Program-made: the position numbers and the translations under genes | Shown: one piece after another, positions 4,847 through 11,345 of the stretch | How positions within the stretch are numbered: the stretch's first letter is position 1 | Layout of the letters: the number at the start of each line of letters is the position of its first letter | Assembly (NCBI GenBank): GCA_027075825.1 | Contig: JALSZZ010000136.1 | Location: 1 to 12,694 of the forward strand | Origin: Mariprofundaceae bacterium | GTDB lineage: Bacteria; Pseudomonadota; Zetaproteobacteria; Mariprofundales; Mariprofundaceae | Direction of reading: 5' to 3' | DNA: 12,694 bases | Notes under the pieces: generated by a model | What the model was told of the DNA's origin: nothing | The model's input: only the letters and a program-made list of their open reading frames with translations | Database searches by the model: none

Positions 4847-6532
4847 TCAGTCGTTACCGCGTGACAACAGTTTTTTCTGCAGTTCCACAGCCAGTGGTGA
4901 AGGGCTTTCATCACGGTTGCTTTTTTGCGTATATTGACGCACGGCATCGCGCTCCTGATCGCGCAGCAACTGGCGTACAGACAGTTCAATCTGCCGACGG
5001 CGGCGATTCACATCAATGATCTTCGCCTCAATCTCATCGCCTTCCCTGACTTCCATATCACGCGGTAATTCGCGTTTGGCCAGTCGTGCCTGAATATTAT
5101 TAGCCAGCGTCACCAGCAGGGCACCGCCAACATCTTCGCTAACCACACCTTTTACGGGCACGCCTCGTTTGGCTTCACGAAGGAAAACCTCAAACGGATC
5201 TTCGCTGGCCTGCTTCAGGCCCAGGGAAATGCGCTGCTGTTCAGCATCCACGCCCAATACGACAACTTCCACTTCCTGCCCTTTGTGCAAGTTTTTGATC
5301 GCCTCCTCACCGCGCTCAGACCATGAAATATTGGCCAGATGAACCAGACCATCCATGCCTTCAGCCAGCCCGACGAAGAAACCAAAGGATTTGATGTTGC
5401 GGATTTTACCCGTCACCCGGCTGCCGATCGGATGTTCGGCCAGCCAGGTTTCCCATGGATTGTCCGCCACCTCTTTCAACGACAAACGAATGCGGCGGGC
5501 TTCCGGCTGTATCTCAAGAATCGCCACATCGACCACATCGCCTTCAGCCAGTACTTCCGTTGGTTTTACATCCTTGCGCAGCCAGCTCATTTCGGATTTG
5601 TGAATCAGCCCTTCAACGCCGGGCTCCAGTTCCACCACAGCGCCAAACTCAAGCAGTTTGAGCACCGTGCCAGTCACCCGCATATTCTCTTCGTAGGTGC
5701 TGGTCACCTGCAACCATGGGTCTTCCTGCAGGCTGCGCATGGATACGGAGACCCTGGCGTTTTCCGGATCCATTTTGGTGATTTCAACATTGACGCTCTG
5801 GCCGATGCTCAACGCCTCGGAAGGGTGGTTGATCCGCCGCCAGGAAATATCACCGATATGCAATAATGCATCCAGGCCACCAACATCAACGAAAGCGCCA
5901 AAATCAACCATGCGGCGAACGGTTGCGGTAATCTTATCGCCCACCTGATGAGAGCTGAAAAATGTTTCGCGCAGGCGTTGCTGCTCGGCCAGCATGGGCT
6001 GTTTGCGTGAAACAACAATATTATCCGGTTTGCGGCTGACATCCAGCACCGCGCAGGTGCACTGTGTGCCAACCAGATTGCCTGCAGACCTCGGGTTAGG
6101 GTCACATTCCGAGCCGGGCATGAAAGCCATCAATCCGCCAAGGTCAACACGGAAACCGCCCTTGACTTCAGCCGTGATGGTACACGCCACCGTCTGCTGG
6201 TTCTCAAAAGCCGTGGTGACTTGCTCCCACAGCTGTTGGCGTTGCGCTGCCAGGGCCGACAACAACAGGCCATCGCGATCATTTTCACCAATAACCATGG
6301 CTTCGATTTCATCACCGACGGCGGGGAGTTCGCGTCCCATGCGGGAAAACTCCGAGGCATCAATCATCCCTTCGGCTTTTGCACCGACATCCAGCACCAC
6401 GGCATCCGTGTTTACACTGACCACAGTTCCGTGTACCGTCGTGCCCTTGTGAAGATCAGTTTCCTGTTCCAGGGATGCAGCAAACAGCGCTGCAAAATTC
6501 TCTTCCTCGGGAAGCTGTTGCTCTTCGTTCAT
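4847..6532 (-). CDS. rpsA: 30S ribosomal protein S1
   Basis: S1 binds mRNA on the 30S subunit and is needed to start translation on structured or weak-SD messages. With the ATG at 6532 the protein has 561 residues (E. coli 557). Six S1 (OB-fold) repeats are visible at roughly 29-95, 113-179, 198-266, 283-352, 370-439 and 457-520. Repeats 3-5 carry the clearest signatures (VDFGAFVDVGGLDALLH, LEFGAVVELEPGVEGLIH, KSFGFFVGLAEGMDGLVH). Domains 1 and 2 are the more divergent ribosome-binding ones, as in enteric S1. A GTG at 6547 extends the frame by five residues but overlaps the AGGTGG ribosome binding site, so the ATG is preferred. It follows cmk by 74 bp, the usual cmk-rpsA order. Confidence 0.97.
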   Translation of the reverse strand: MNEEQQLPEEENFAALFAASLEQETDLHKGTTVHGTVVSVNTDAVVLDVGAKAEGMIDASEFSRMGRELPAVGDEIEAMVIGENDRDGLLLSALAAQRQQLWEQVTTAFENQQTVACTITAEVKGGFRVDLGGLMAFMPGSECDPNPRSAGNLVGTQCTCAVLDVSRKPDNIVVSRKQPMLAEQQRLRETFFSSHQVGDKITATVRRMVDFGAFVDVGGLDALLHIGDISWRRINHPSEALSIGQSVNVEITKMDPENARVSVSMRSLQEDPWLQVTSTYEENMRVTGTVLKLLEFGAVVELEPGVEGLIHKSEMSWLRKDVKPTEVLAEGDVVDVAILEIQPEARRIRLSLKEVADNPWETWLAEHPIGSRVTGKIRNIKSFGFFVGLAEGMDGLVHLANISWSERGEEAIKNLHKGQEVEVVVLGVDAEQQRISLGLKQASEDPFEVFLREAKRGVPVKGVVSEDVGGALLVTLANNIQARLAKRELPRDMEVREGDEIEAKIIDVNRRRRQIELSVRQLLRDQERDAVRQYTQKSNRDESPSPLAVELQKKLLSRGND

Positions 6533-6543
6533 ATTGTTGTTGT

Positions 6544-6549
6544 CCACCT
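6544..6549 (-). promoter_or_regulatory. Ribosome binding site of rpsA
   Basis: AGGTGG (6549-6544, minus strand) precedes the ATG at 6532 by 11 bases. The competing GTG start at 6547 lies inside this site and has no purine-rich sequence before it. Confidence 0.5.
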
Positions 6550-6553
6550 GTAT

Positions 6554-6585
6554 AAAAAATTGATGCGTCCGATGCCGTTCGCATC
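6554..6585 (-). terminator. Weak terminator-like hairpin between cmk and rpsA, possible attenuator
   Basis: Read on the minus strand, GATGCG (6585-6580) can pair with CGCATC (6567-6562) across a 12-nt loop. This is followed by AA and six T (6559-6554), just before the rpsA ribosome binding site. A competing hairpin, GATGC (6585-6581) with GCATC (6575-6571), shares the same 5' arm. The main stem is only 6 bp, so full termination is unlikely. Partial termination or an alternative-fold switch is inference. Confidence 0.35.
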
Positions 6586-6606
6586 ACCCGTAACCCGTCT
6601 CGCCGC

Positions 6607-7290
6607 CTAATCCGCCAAACCACGCCGCTGCAATACGCGCAACATGCGATCCAGCACTTCATCGGGGCGCATAGTGGTCGAATCAATGACAATCGCATCG
6701 TCTGCCCGTTGCAGCGGTGCATGCTGACGCTTGCTGTCCCGCGCATCGCGCGCTGTCATGTCCTTCACCAGATCGTCCATGCTGTGCTTTCGCCGCTGTG
6801 CTTCATCAAGCTGCAACCAGCGTCGCCTTGCCCGTTCCCGCAGCGATGCCGTCAGGAAAAATTTGACATGCGCCTGTGGCAGCACGACGGTGCCGATATC
6901 ACGACCATCCATCACACACCCCTGTGCTGCCAGTTGCCGTTGCACATCCAGTAAAAGGCGGCGAACAGCAGGCAGGGCAGCGACTTTTGATGCGGCAAGG
7001 CCGACATCCTCATCACGCAGCGTTGAAGTGCAATCCCTGGTATCAAAAAACACGCCTTCGCTGCGCCATTGCATCCGGGGAAATGCTTCCTCAAGCACGT
7101 TCAGAACAGCCGCTTCATCATCCGCTGCCACCGCCTGCTGCAGGCATCGCCAGGCGGCAAAGCGATACAACAGACCTGTATCCAGCACCGGTAAGCCCAG
7201 GGCGGCTGCAAGCTGGCTGGCCATGGTTCCCTTGCCAGATCCGGCAGGGCCGTCAATGGCAATTTGCAAGCCTTCGATCAGCGGCTTCAT
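6607..7290 (-). CDS. cmk: Cytidylate kinase
   Basis: Phosphorylates CMP and dCMP to the diphosphates with ATP in the cytoplasm. The 227 residues (E. coli 227) show the P-loop GPAGSGKGT at 14-22, then LDTGLLYR at 36-43. DGRDIGTVVLP at 128-138 is the nucleotide-monophosphate binding segment, and the arginine-rich lid ends in ARDARDSKR at 180-188. The frame is open 39 codons further upstream, but that stretch is the aroA C-terminal coding region read in another frame and is not Cmk-like. The ATG at 7290 overlaps the aroA stop by 4 bases (ATGA) and gives the family N-terminus. aroA-cmk-rpsA is the common proteobacterial order. Confidence 0.96.
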   Translation of the reverse strand: MKPLIEGLQIAIDGPAGSGKGTMASQLAAALGLPVLDTGLLYRFAAWRCLQQAVAADDEAAVLNVLEEAFPRMQWRSEGVFFDTRDCTSTLRDEDVGLAASKVAALPAVRRLLLDVQRQLAAQGCVMDGRDIGTVVLPQAHVKFFLTASLRERARRRWLQLDEAQRRKHSMDDLVKDMTARDARDSKRQHAPLQRADDAIVIDSTTMRPDEVLDRMLRVLQRRGLAD

Positions 7291-8630
7291 GATGCATCTT
7301 CTGGCATGGCCACATCCATGCCCACAGCCTGCGCCAGCGGCACGAAAGCCGGGAAAGAGGTGGCAATGGCGGCTGCATTGGTAATGGTCACGGGCTGCTC
7401 GGCACACTGGGCGGCGATGGCCATGGCCATGGCAATACGATGATCGCCCCGGGCATCCACGGTGACACCGCCTTTTAGTCGTTCTTTCCCCCGAATGCGC
7501 ACGCCATCAGGGCGTTCCTCAATATCTGCGCCAGCGGCCCGGAGTGCGGCAACCATGCAGGCGATGCGATCCGATTCCTTGACCCGCAACTCTTCTGCGC
7601 CCTGCAGGATGAATTCGCCGTCAGCCAGTGCCGCTGCCACAAACAATACGGGAAATTCGTCAATCGCATCCGGCACGTCTGCCGGGTCAACGGTAATCCC
7701 CTGCAGGCGGGCTGAAGCAACGCGCATATCGGCTACTGTCTCGCTGCCCACATCGGCGGCGGGTGAGAGTGTGATATCCGCCTGCATGGCCTGTAAAATG
7801 CGCCGCCAGCCATCGCGCCGGGGGTTGGTGCCCACAGCAGTTAACTGCACAGATGAACCGCCTACCAGCGAGGCGGCAACGGCAAAAAATGCCGCCGACG
7901 AAGGATCCGCCGGAATATGCACGACATCCTGCGGCGCTGTCAGATGACCGCAGGGTTGCAGCACAATATCGTCGCCATCTCGCTGCACGGACTGACCGAA
8001 CAAGGGCAGCATGCGTTCGGTATGATCGCGGGTAGGGCGTGGCTCGCGCACCCGTGTTTCACCACTGGCATAAAGTCCGGCCAGCAGGATGCAGGATTTC
8101 ACCTGAGCGCTGGCGACATGCATCTCGTGGCGCATGCCTGTCAAGGCGCTGCCACGAATGGCCAGCGGCAAATAATTACCGTCATGGCGGCCATCAATAT
8201 GCGCGCCCATGGCACGCAGCGGCGCGACGATGCGCATCATGGGCCGCCGATGCAGGGAAGCATCGCCAACCAGCACGCTATGGAAGTCCTGCGCAGCGAG
8301 AATCCCGCTGATCAGGCGTGCTGCCGTACCGGCGTTGCCAGCATCCAGTACCTGCCCAGGTTCACGCAGGCCATGTAATCCCACGCCATGCACGCGCAGC
8401 GATGTTTTTTGGGGGTTGAGAAATTCAATCCTTACACCCATGGACTGAAACATGCTGGCGGTGGATAAATTATCTTCACCGGCGAGAAAGCCCTGAATCT
8501 CCGTCGTGCCTTCAGCCAGCGCAGCCAGCATGATGCTGCGGTGAGACATGGATTTATCACCGGATACCGTGACCTTGCCGTGCAGGCCCTGCCTTGCAGG
8601 CCCTGCTACAAGCGTACCTCCGCTATTCAA
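7287..8630 (-). CDS. aroA: 3-phosphoshikimate 1-carboxyvinyltransferase (EPSP synthase), TTG start
   Basis: Joins shikimate 3-phosphate and phosphoenolpyruvate in the sixth shikimate-pathway step, and is the target of glyphosate. Of 447 residues, GDKSMSHR is at 24-31, LDAGNAGTAAR at 95-105, GDASLHRRPMMR at 122-133 and SAQVKS at 174-179. RDHTER lies at 201-206, DEFP with catalytic Asp324 at 324-327, and LRVKESDR at 348-355. RPMxR, RDHTE and IDEFP resemble class II enzymes such as Agrobacterium CP4 more than E. coli AroA. The PEP-site loop has Gly101, not the Ala of CP4. The frame is closed upstream by TGA without an ATG or GTG, and the next ATG is inside GDKSM. The TTG at 8630, with GGAGG 5 bases before it, must therefore be the start. 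It overlaps era by 8 bases and cmk by 4. Confidence 0.95.
   Translation of the reverse strand: MNSGGTLVAGPARQGLHGKVTVSGDKSMSHRSIMLAALAEGTTEIQGFLAGEDNLSTASMFQSMGVRIEFLNPQKTSLRVHGVGLHGLREPGQVLDAGNAGTAARLISGILAAQDFHSVLVGDASLHRRPMMRIVAPLRAMGAHIDGRHDGNYLPLAIRGSALTGMRHEMHVASAQVKSCILLAGLYASGETRVREPRPTRDHTERMLPLFGQSVQRDGDDIVLQPCGHLTAPQDVVHIPADPSSAAFFAVAASLVGGSSVQLTAVGTNPRRDGWRRILQAMQADITLSPAADVGSETVADMRVASARLQGITVDPADVPDAIDEFPVLFVAAALADGEFILQGAEELRVKESDRIACMVAALRAAGADIEERPDGVRIRGKERLKGGVTVDARGDHRIAMAMAIAAQCAEQPVTITNAAAIATSFPAFVPLAQAVGMDVAMPEDAS
8582..8606 (-). repeat. Duplicated 11-bp palindrome forming a hairpin inside the aroA 5' end
   Basis: GCAGGCCCTGC occurs twice (8582-8592 and 8596-8606), separated by CTT. 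Because the unit is itself palindromic about its central base, the two copies can pair in the mRNA as an 11-position stem with one central mismatch and a 3-nt loop. It lies 25-49 bases into aroA, at codons 9-17, before the conserved domain starts. Confidence 0.7.
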
Positions 8631-9531
8631 TATTGCCTCCCAGTCCCAGATCCTGAAGTTTCATCGGATGATCGAACCAGTTGCTATCCACCTTGACCCA
8701 CAAACGCAAATCGACTGGCCTTCCCAGCAAGGTCTGCAAGCCCTTTCTGGCCGCGCTGCCAATGCGTTTCATACCTGTTCCGCGTTTGCCAATCAGCATG
8801 GGCTTGTGGCTCTCGCTGCCAACAAGAATCACGGCTTCGATGTGCAGGCGGCCATCATCGCTCTCTTCAAATGACTCGACATCAACGGCTGTCTGGAACG
8901 GAATTTCCTGATGCATGGCAAGAAAGACCTGTTCCCGCACATATTCCGCTGCCAGCTGGCGCTGGCTTTGGTCGGTAAACCATTCCGCATCATAAACGGC
9001 TTCCCCTTCCGGCAGCCATTGCTCCAGCGTCTTCAACAGACCATCAAGCTGCGTTCCCTTGCGTGCTGACAAGGGAATCCATGCCTTTGCTTCAGGGTCA
9101 AGCGCCTGCACGGCCTGTAATCGTGGCAACAACAGTGATTTCTCGATTTTATCCACCTTGTTGAGGATGTGTACACGCGGCTGACTGAGATGGCTTTTGG
9201 CAAAATGCCCGATCAACTGGCTGGTCATGGTATCCAGCGGGCGGCTGGCATCCTGCATAATGGCCAGTACATCGGCTTCCCCGGCAGCCGCATAGGCGAC
9301 GCGCACCATATTGCGATTCAGTTGCTGCCGCCCCTTGTGAATGCCGGGGGTATCCACAAATACCATTTGCGCATGTTCAGTCGTGTAAATACCAAGAATG
9401 CGATGGCGTGTGGTTTGAGGTTTGGGGGTGACAATGGCCACACGCGCCCCGATGATCCGGTTCATCAGGGTGGATTTGCCCACATTGGGACGACCCAGCA
9501 AGGCAATCGTACCATAACGGTGGATACTCAT
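8623..9531 (-). CDS. era: GTPase Era
   Basis: An essential GTPase that binds 16S rRNA near its 3' end during 30S maturation. The 302 residues (E. coli 301) contain G1 GRPNVGKS at 13-20, a G2 region near TPKPQTTRHRI (35-45) and G3 DTPG at 60-63. G4 NKVD is at 124-127 and G5 SAR at 155-157. The C-terminal KH domain has its nucleic-acid loop in IGKRGTGMKRIG at 247-258. The frame stays open 85 codons upstream, but those lie over rnc and are not Era-like. The ATG at 9531 overlaps the rnc stop as ATGA, with GGGAG upstream. rnc-era coupling is classic; here era then overlaps aroA in place of the enteric partner recO. Confidence 0.97.
   Translation of the reverse strand: MSIHRYGTIALLGRPNVGKSTLMNRIIGARVAIVTPKPQTTRHRILGIYTTEHAQMVFVDTPGIHKGRQQLNRNMVRVAYAAAGEADVLAIMQDASRPLDTMTSQLIGHFAKSHLSQPRVHILNKVDKIEKSLLLPRLQAVQALDPEAKAWIPLSARKGTQLDGLLKTLEQWLPEGEAVYDAEWFTDQSQRQLAAEYVREQVFLAMHQEIPFQTAVDVESFEESDDGRLHIEAVILVGSESHKPMLIGKRGTGMKRIGSAARKGLQTLLGRPVDLRLWVKVDSNWFDHPMKLQDLGLGGNIE
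8636..8640 (-). promoter_or_regulatory. Ribosome binding site fixing the aroA TTG start
   Basis: GGAGG (8640-8636, minus strand) is 5 bases upstream of TTG 8630-8628 and lies inside the era C-terminal coding region. It is the main evidence that TTG is used. Confidence 0.7.
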
Positions 9532-10193
9532 TTCATGACTCCCAGGGCTTCGATCGCTGCACGCGCCGCTTCGGTTTCCGCCTGTTTTTTTCGCTGACCG
9601 CAGCCTTCGCCTGCCAGTTTGCCGGCCACTTCGCAGCGAGCCAGAAAACGCTGCCGGTGTTGCACTCCCTGATCCGTGACCGTATAGCGGGGGAGACCGT
9701 AGCCATGGCCCTGCGTCCATTCCTGCAGGCGGCTTTTGGCATCGACGGCATCCAGTTCGCTGGCATCGCTTAATAAGGGTTGCCATTCGCGCAATATGAG
9801 TTGACGCGCCATATCAAAGCCGCCGGATTTGAATACCGCGCCAATAACAGCTTCCACGGCATTGGCGGCGATTGACGGTGATTTGAGTTTTCCCTGCCGG
9901 TCGCGTTCGCCATCTCCAACGCTGACCAGTGGCGCTAACTGCCATTGCCCGGCAATGCGCAACAGGCTTTCGCGGCGCACCAGATGCGCACGCAGGCGGG
10001 ATAATCGTCCTTCCGCTTCATGCGGAAAATGTCCGTGCAAATATTCCGCGATCACCAGCCCCAGCACCGCATCGCCGAGAAATTCAAGGCGTTCCATATG
10101 CTGTTTCGCGCCAGAGGAGCAATGCGTCAGGGCGCGTCTCAGTAATTGTTCGTCAACGCCTTGTAATTGCAGCCGTTGTTGAAGTTTCTGCAT
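9528..10193 (-). CDS. rnc: Ribonuclease III
   Basis: Cleaves double-stranded RNA, notably the rRNA precursor and structured mRNAs. The 221 residues (E. coli 226) have the endonuclease domain at 1 to about 145, with the signature ERLEFLGDAVL at 34-44 that carries metal ligands E37 and D41. The second half of the active site reads SIAANAVEAVIGAVF at 107-121, where E114 matches catalytic E117 of E. coli. Position 111 is Asn (codon AAT at 9863-9861) where E. coli has metal ligand D114. A double-stranded RNA-binding domain follows at about 150-218 and ends GQRKKQAETEAARAAIEAL. The ATG is 2 bases after the DUF4845 gene stop, and the stop overlaps era. Confidence 0.95.
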   Translation of the reverse strand: MQKLQQRLQLQGVDEQLLRRALTHCSSGAKQHMERLEFLGDAVLGLVIAEYLHGHFPHEAEGRLSRLRAHLVRRESLLRIAGQWQLAPLVSVGDGERDRQGKLKSPSIAANAVEAVIGAVFKSGGFDMARQLILREWQPLLSDASELDAVDAKSRLQEWTQGHGYGLPRYTVTDQGVQHRQRFLARCEVAGKLAGEGCGQRKKQAETEAARAAIEALGVMK

Positions 10194-10195
10194 GC

Positions 10196-10639
10196 TCAGG
10201 GCGTTTTCGCCTGAATATCAAAATCAAGATCAACCCGTGCCTGATCGCGGAGTTTATCCATGCCGGTTAGCTGCACAGGATCGTAGTCTGAGTTGGGATT
10301 AACGCCCCGCACCGGCCCCATCAGCCAGACGATGGTATGATAATGGGTACGGATATCGACGTGCCCGAAACCGGCATCGATCGTCAGATTATCATAAAAG
10401 GCCTGAGGCAGTTCATTTGGCTGAATATTTTGTGTTTTTAACAGCACGGGAAGCCGGGCGCGGATTTTCAGTTCGGATTCTTCAGCCATTTCGCTGGCGA
10501 TCAGTTCAAACGTCGATTGCACCTTCATTTTGGTGTAATAGACAGGAAACATTTTGAAGCCGATGGTTGCCGCACCGCCCAGCACGAGCAGAATCGTCAG
10601 TAATTTGAAGGTGGACATGCCACGTTCATGCATATTCAT
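10196..10639 (-). CDS. DUF4845 membrane-anchored protein
   Basis: A 147-residue protein of unknown function that in many beta- and gammaproteobacteria lies between lepB and rnc, as here. A short N-terminal segment (MNMHERGMSTFK) with a type-IV-pilin-like look is followed by one membrane helix at about 13-31. A mainly extracytoplasmic domain of about 110 residues comes next, with no cysteines or obvious catalytic motif. An upstream in-frame TTG at 10657 is possible. The ATG at 10639 has GGAGG (10653-10649) 9 bases before it and is preferred; a second ATG at 10633 is also possible. The stop is 2 bases before rnc. The family call rests on position, length and general sequence character. Confidence 0.82.
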   Translation of the reverse strand: MNMHERGMSTFKLLTILLVLGGAATIGFKMFPVYYTKMKVQSTFELIASEMAEESELKIRARLPVLLKTQNIQPNELPQAFYDNLTIDAGFGHVDIRTHYHTIVWLMGPVRGVNPNSDYDPVQLTGMDKLRDQARVDLDFDIQAKTP

Positions 10640-10648
10640 CAAAGTAAA

Positions 10649-10653
10649 CCTCC
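10649..10653 (-). promoter_or_regulatory. Ribosome binding site deciding the DUF4845 gene start
   Basis: GGAGG (10653-10649, minus strand) lies 9 bases before ATG 10639. It overlaps the region just downstream of the alternative TTG at 10657, arguing against that start. Confidence 0.65.
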
Positions 10654-10660
10654 GCAAACA

Positions 10661-11341
10661 TCAATGCAGTATTGTGCCTATGCGCGCAAAGCGCGGCCAG
10701 AACTCCACAGCATCCCACGACCACCAGATGATCGCGGCCTTTCCCACCAGGTATTCCTGCGGCACAAAGCCCCAGAAACGGGAGTCACGCGAATTATTCC
10801 GGTTATCGCCGAGCACCATATAATGACCGGCAGGCACCGTCCATTCGCCATCTTTCAGGCTGAAATCACCATCGCGCAGGACGCGGTGACGAACATCGAA
10901 TAATTGCTCGCTGTATTCCGTGGAAATCACCGACTGGCCATTGCCCAGATGATAGCTTCGGGCACCGATTTTTTGCAAGGGCATTTCCTTGCCATTGACC
11001 CACAAATGATTGTAGCGATACACGATATGATCGCCGGGAATACCCACCACACGCTTGATATAGTCCTTGCTGCGGTCTTCCGGATAGTCAAAGACAACAA
11101 TATCGCCGCGTCTGGCTGGCGAAGGAACAAACTGAAAATCGGTAAAGGGAATGCGCAGGCCATAGGAGTAACGCAACACAAACAAATAATCACCGACTTC
11201 CAGCGTCGGCACCATGCTGGAGGAGGGAATCTTGAACGGCGCGACAATGAAGCTGCGAATGACAAAGGCAAGCAGGCCGATTACAATCAGACTCTCCAGC
11301 CATTCCCGCCAGACGGGTTTTTCCTGTGTACTGGTTTCCAT
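10661..11341 (-). CDS. lepB: Signal peptidase I
   Basis: Cleaves signal peptides from Sec- and Tat-exported proteins at the outer face of the inner membrane with a Ser-Lys dyad. Of 226 residues, one membrane helix is visible at about 17-36. The catalytic serine is S42 in IPSSSMVPTL, and the general-base lysine is K96 in DYIKRVVG. Box E GDNRNNSRDSRFWGFV lies at 178-193. E. coli LepB is larger (324 residues, two membrane helices); this compact one-helix form is common in other bacteria. The ATG at 11341 is 7 bases past the start of the lepA stop codon (4-base gap), and the gene follows lepA as in most proteobacteria. The stop is 21 bases before the DUF4845 gene. Confidence 0.96.
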   Translation of the reverse strand: METSTQEKPVWREWLESLIVIGLLAFVIRSFIVAPFKIPSSSMVPTLEVGDYLFVLRYSYGLRIPFTDFQFVPSPARRGDIVVFDYPEDRSKDYIKRVVGIPGDHIVYRYNHLWVNGKEMPLQKIGARSYHLGNGQSVISTEYSEQLFDVRHRVLRDGDFSLKDGEWTVPAGHYMVLGDNRNNSRDSRFWGFVPQEYLVGKAAIIWWSWDAVEFWPRFARIGTILH

Positions 11342-11345
11342 GTAT

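Noticed and set aside
7291..7407. N-terminal extension of Cmk (39 residues)
   Set aside because: It overlaps the aroA C-terminus, is Cys/His-rich in a random fashion and has no family similarity; the ATGA overlap start is standard.
9532..9786. N-terminal extension of Era (85 residues)
   Set aside because: The region is the rnc C-terminal coding sequence in another frame; the Era family begins at the ATG in the rnc stop overlap.
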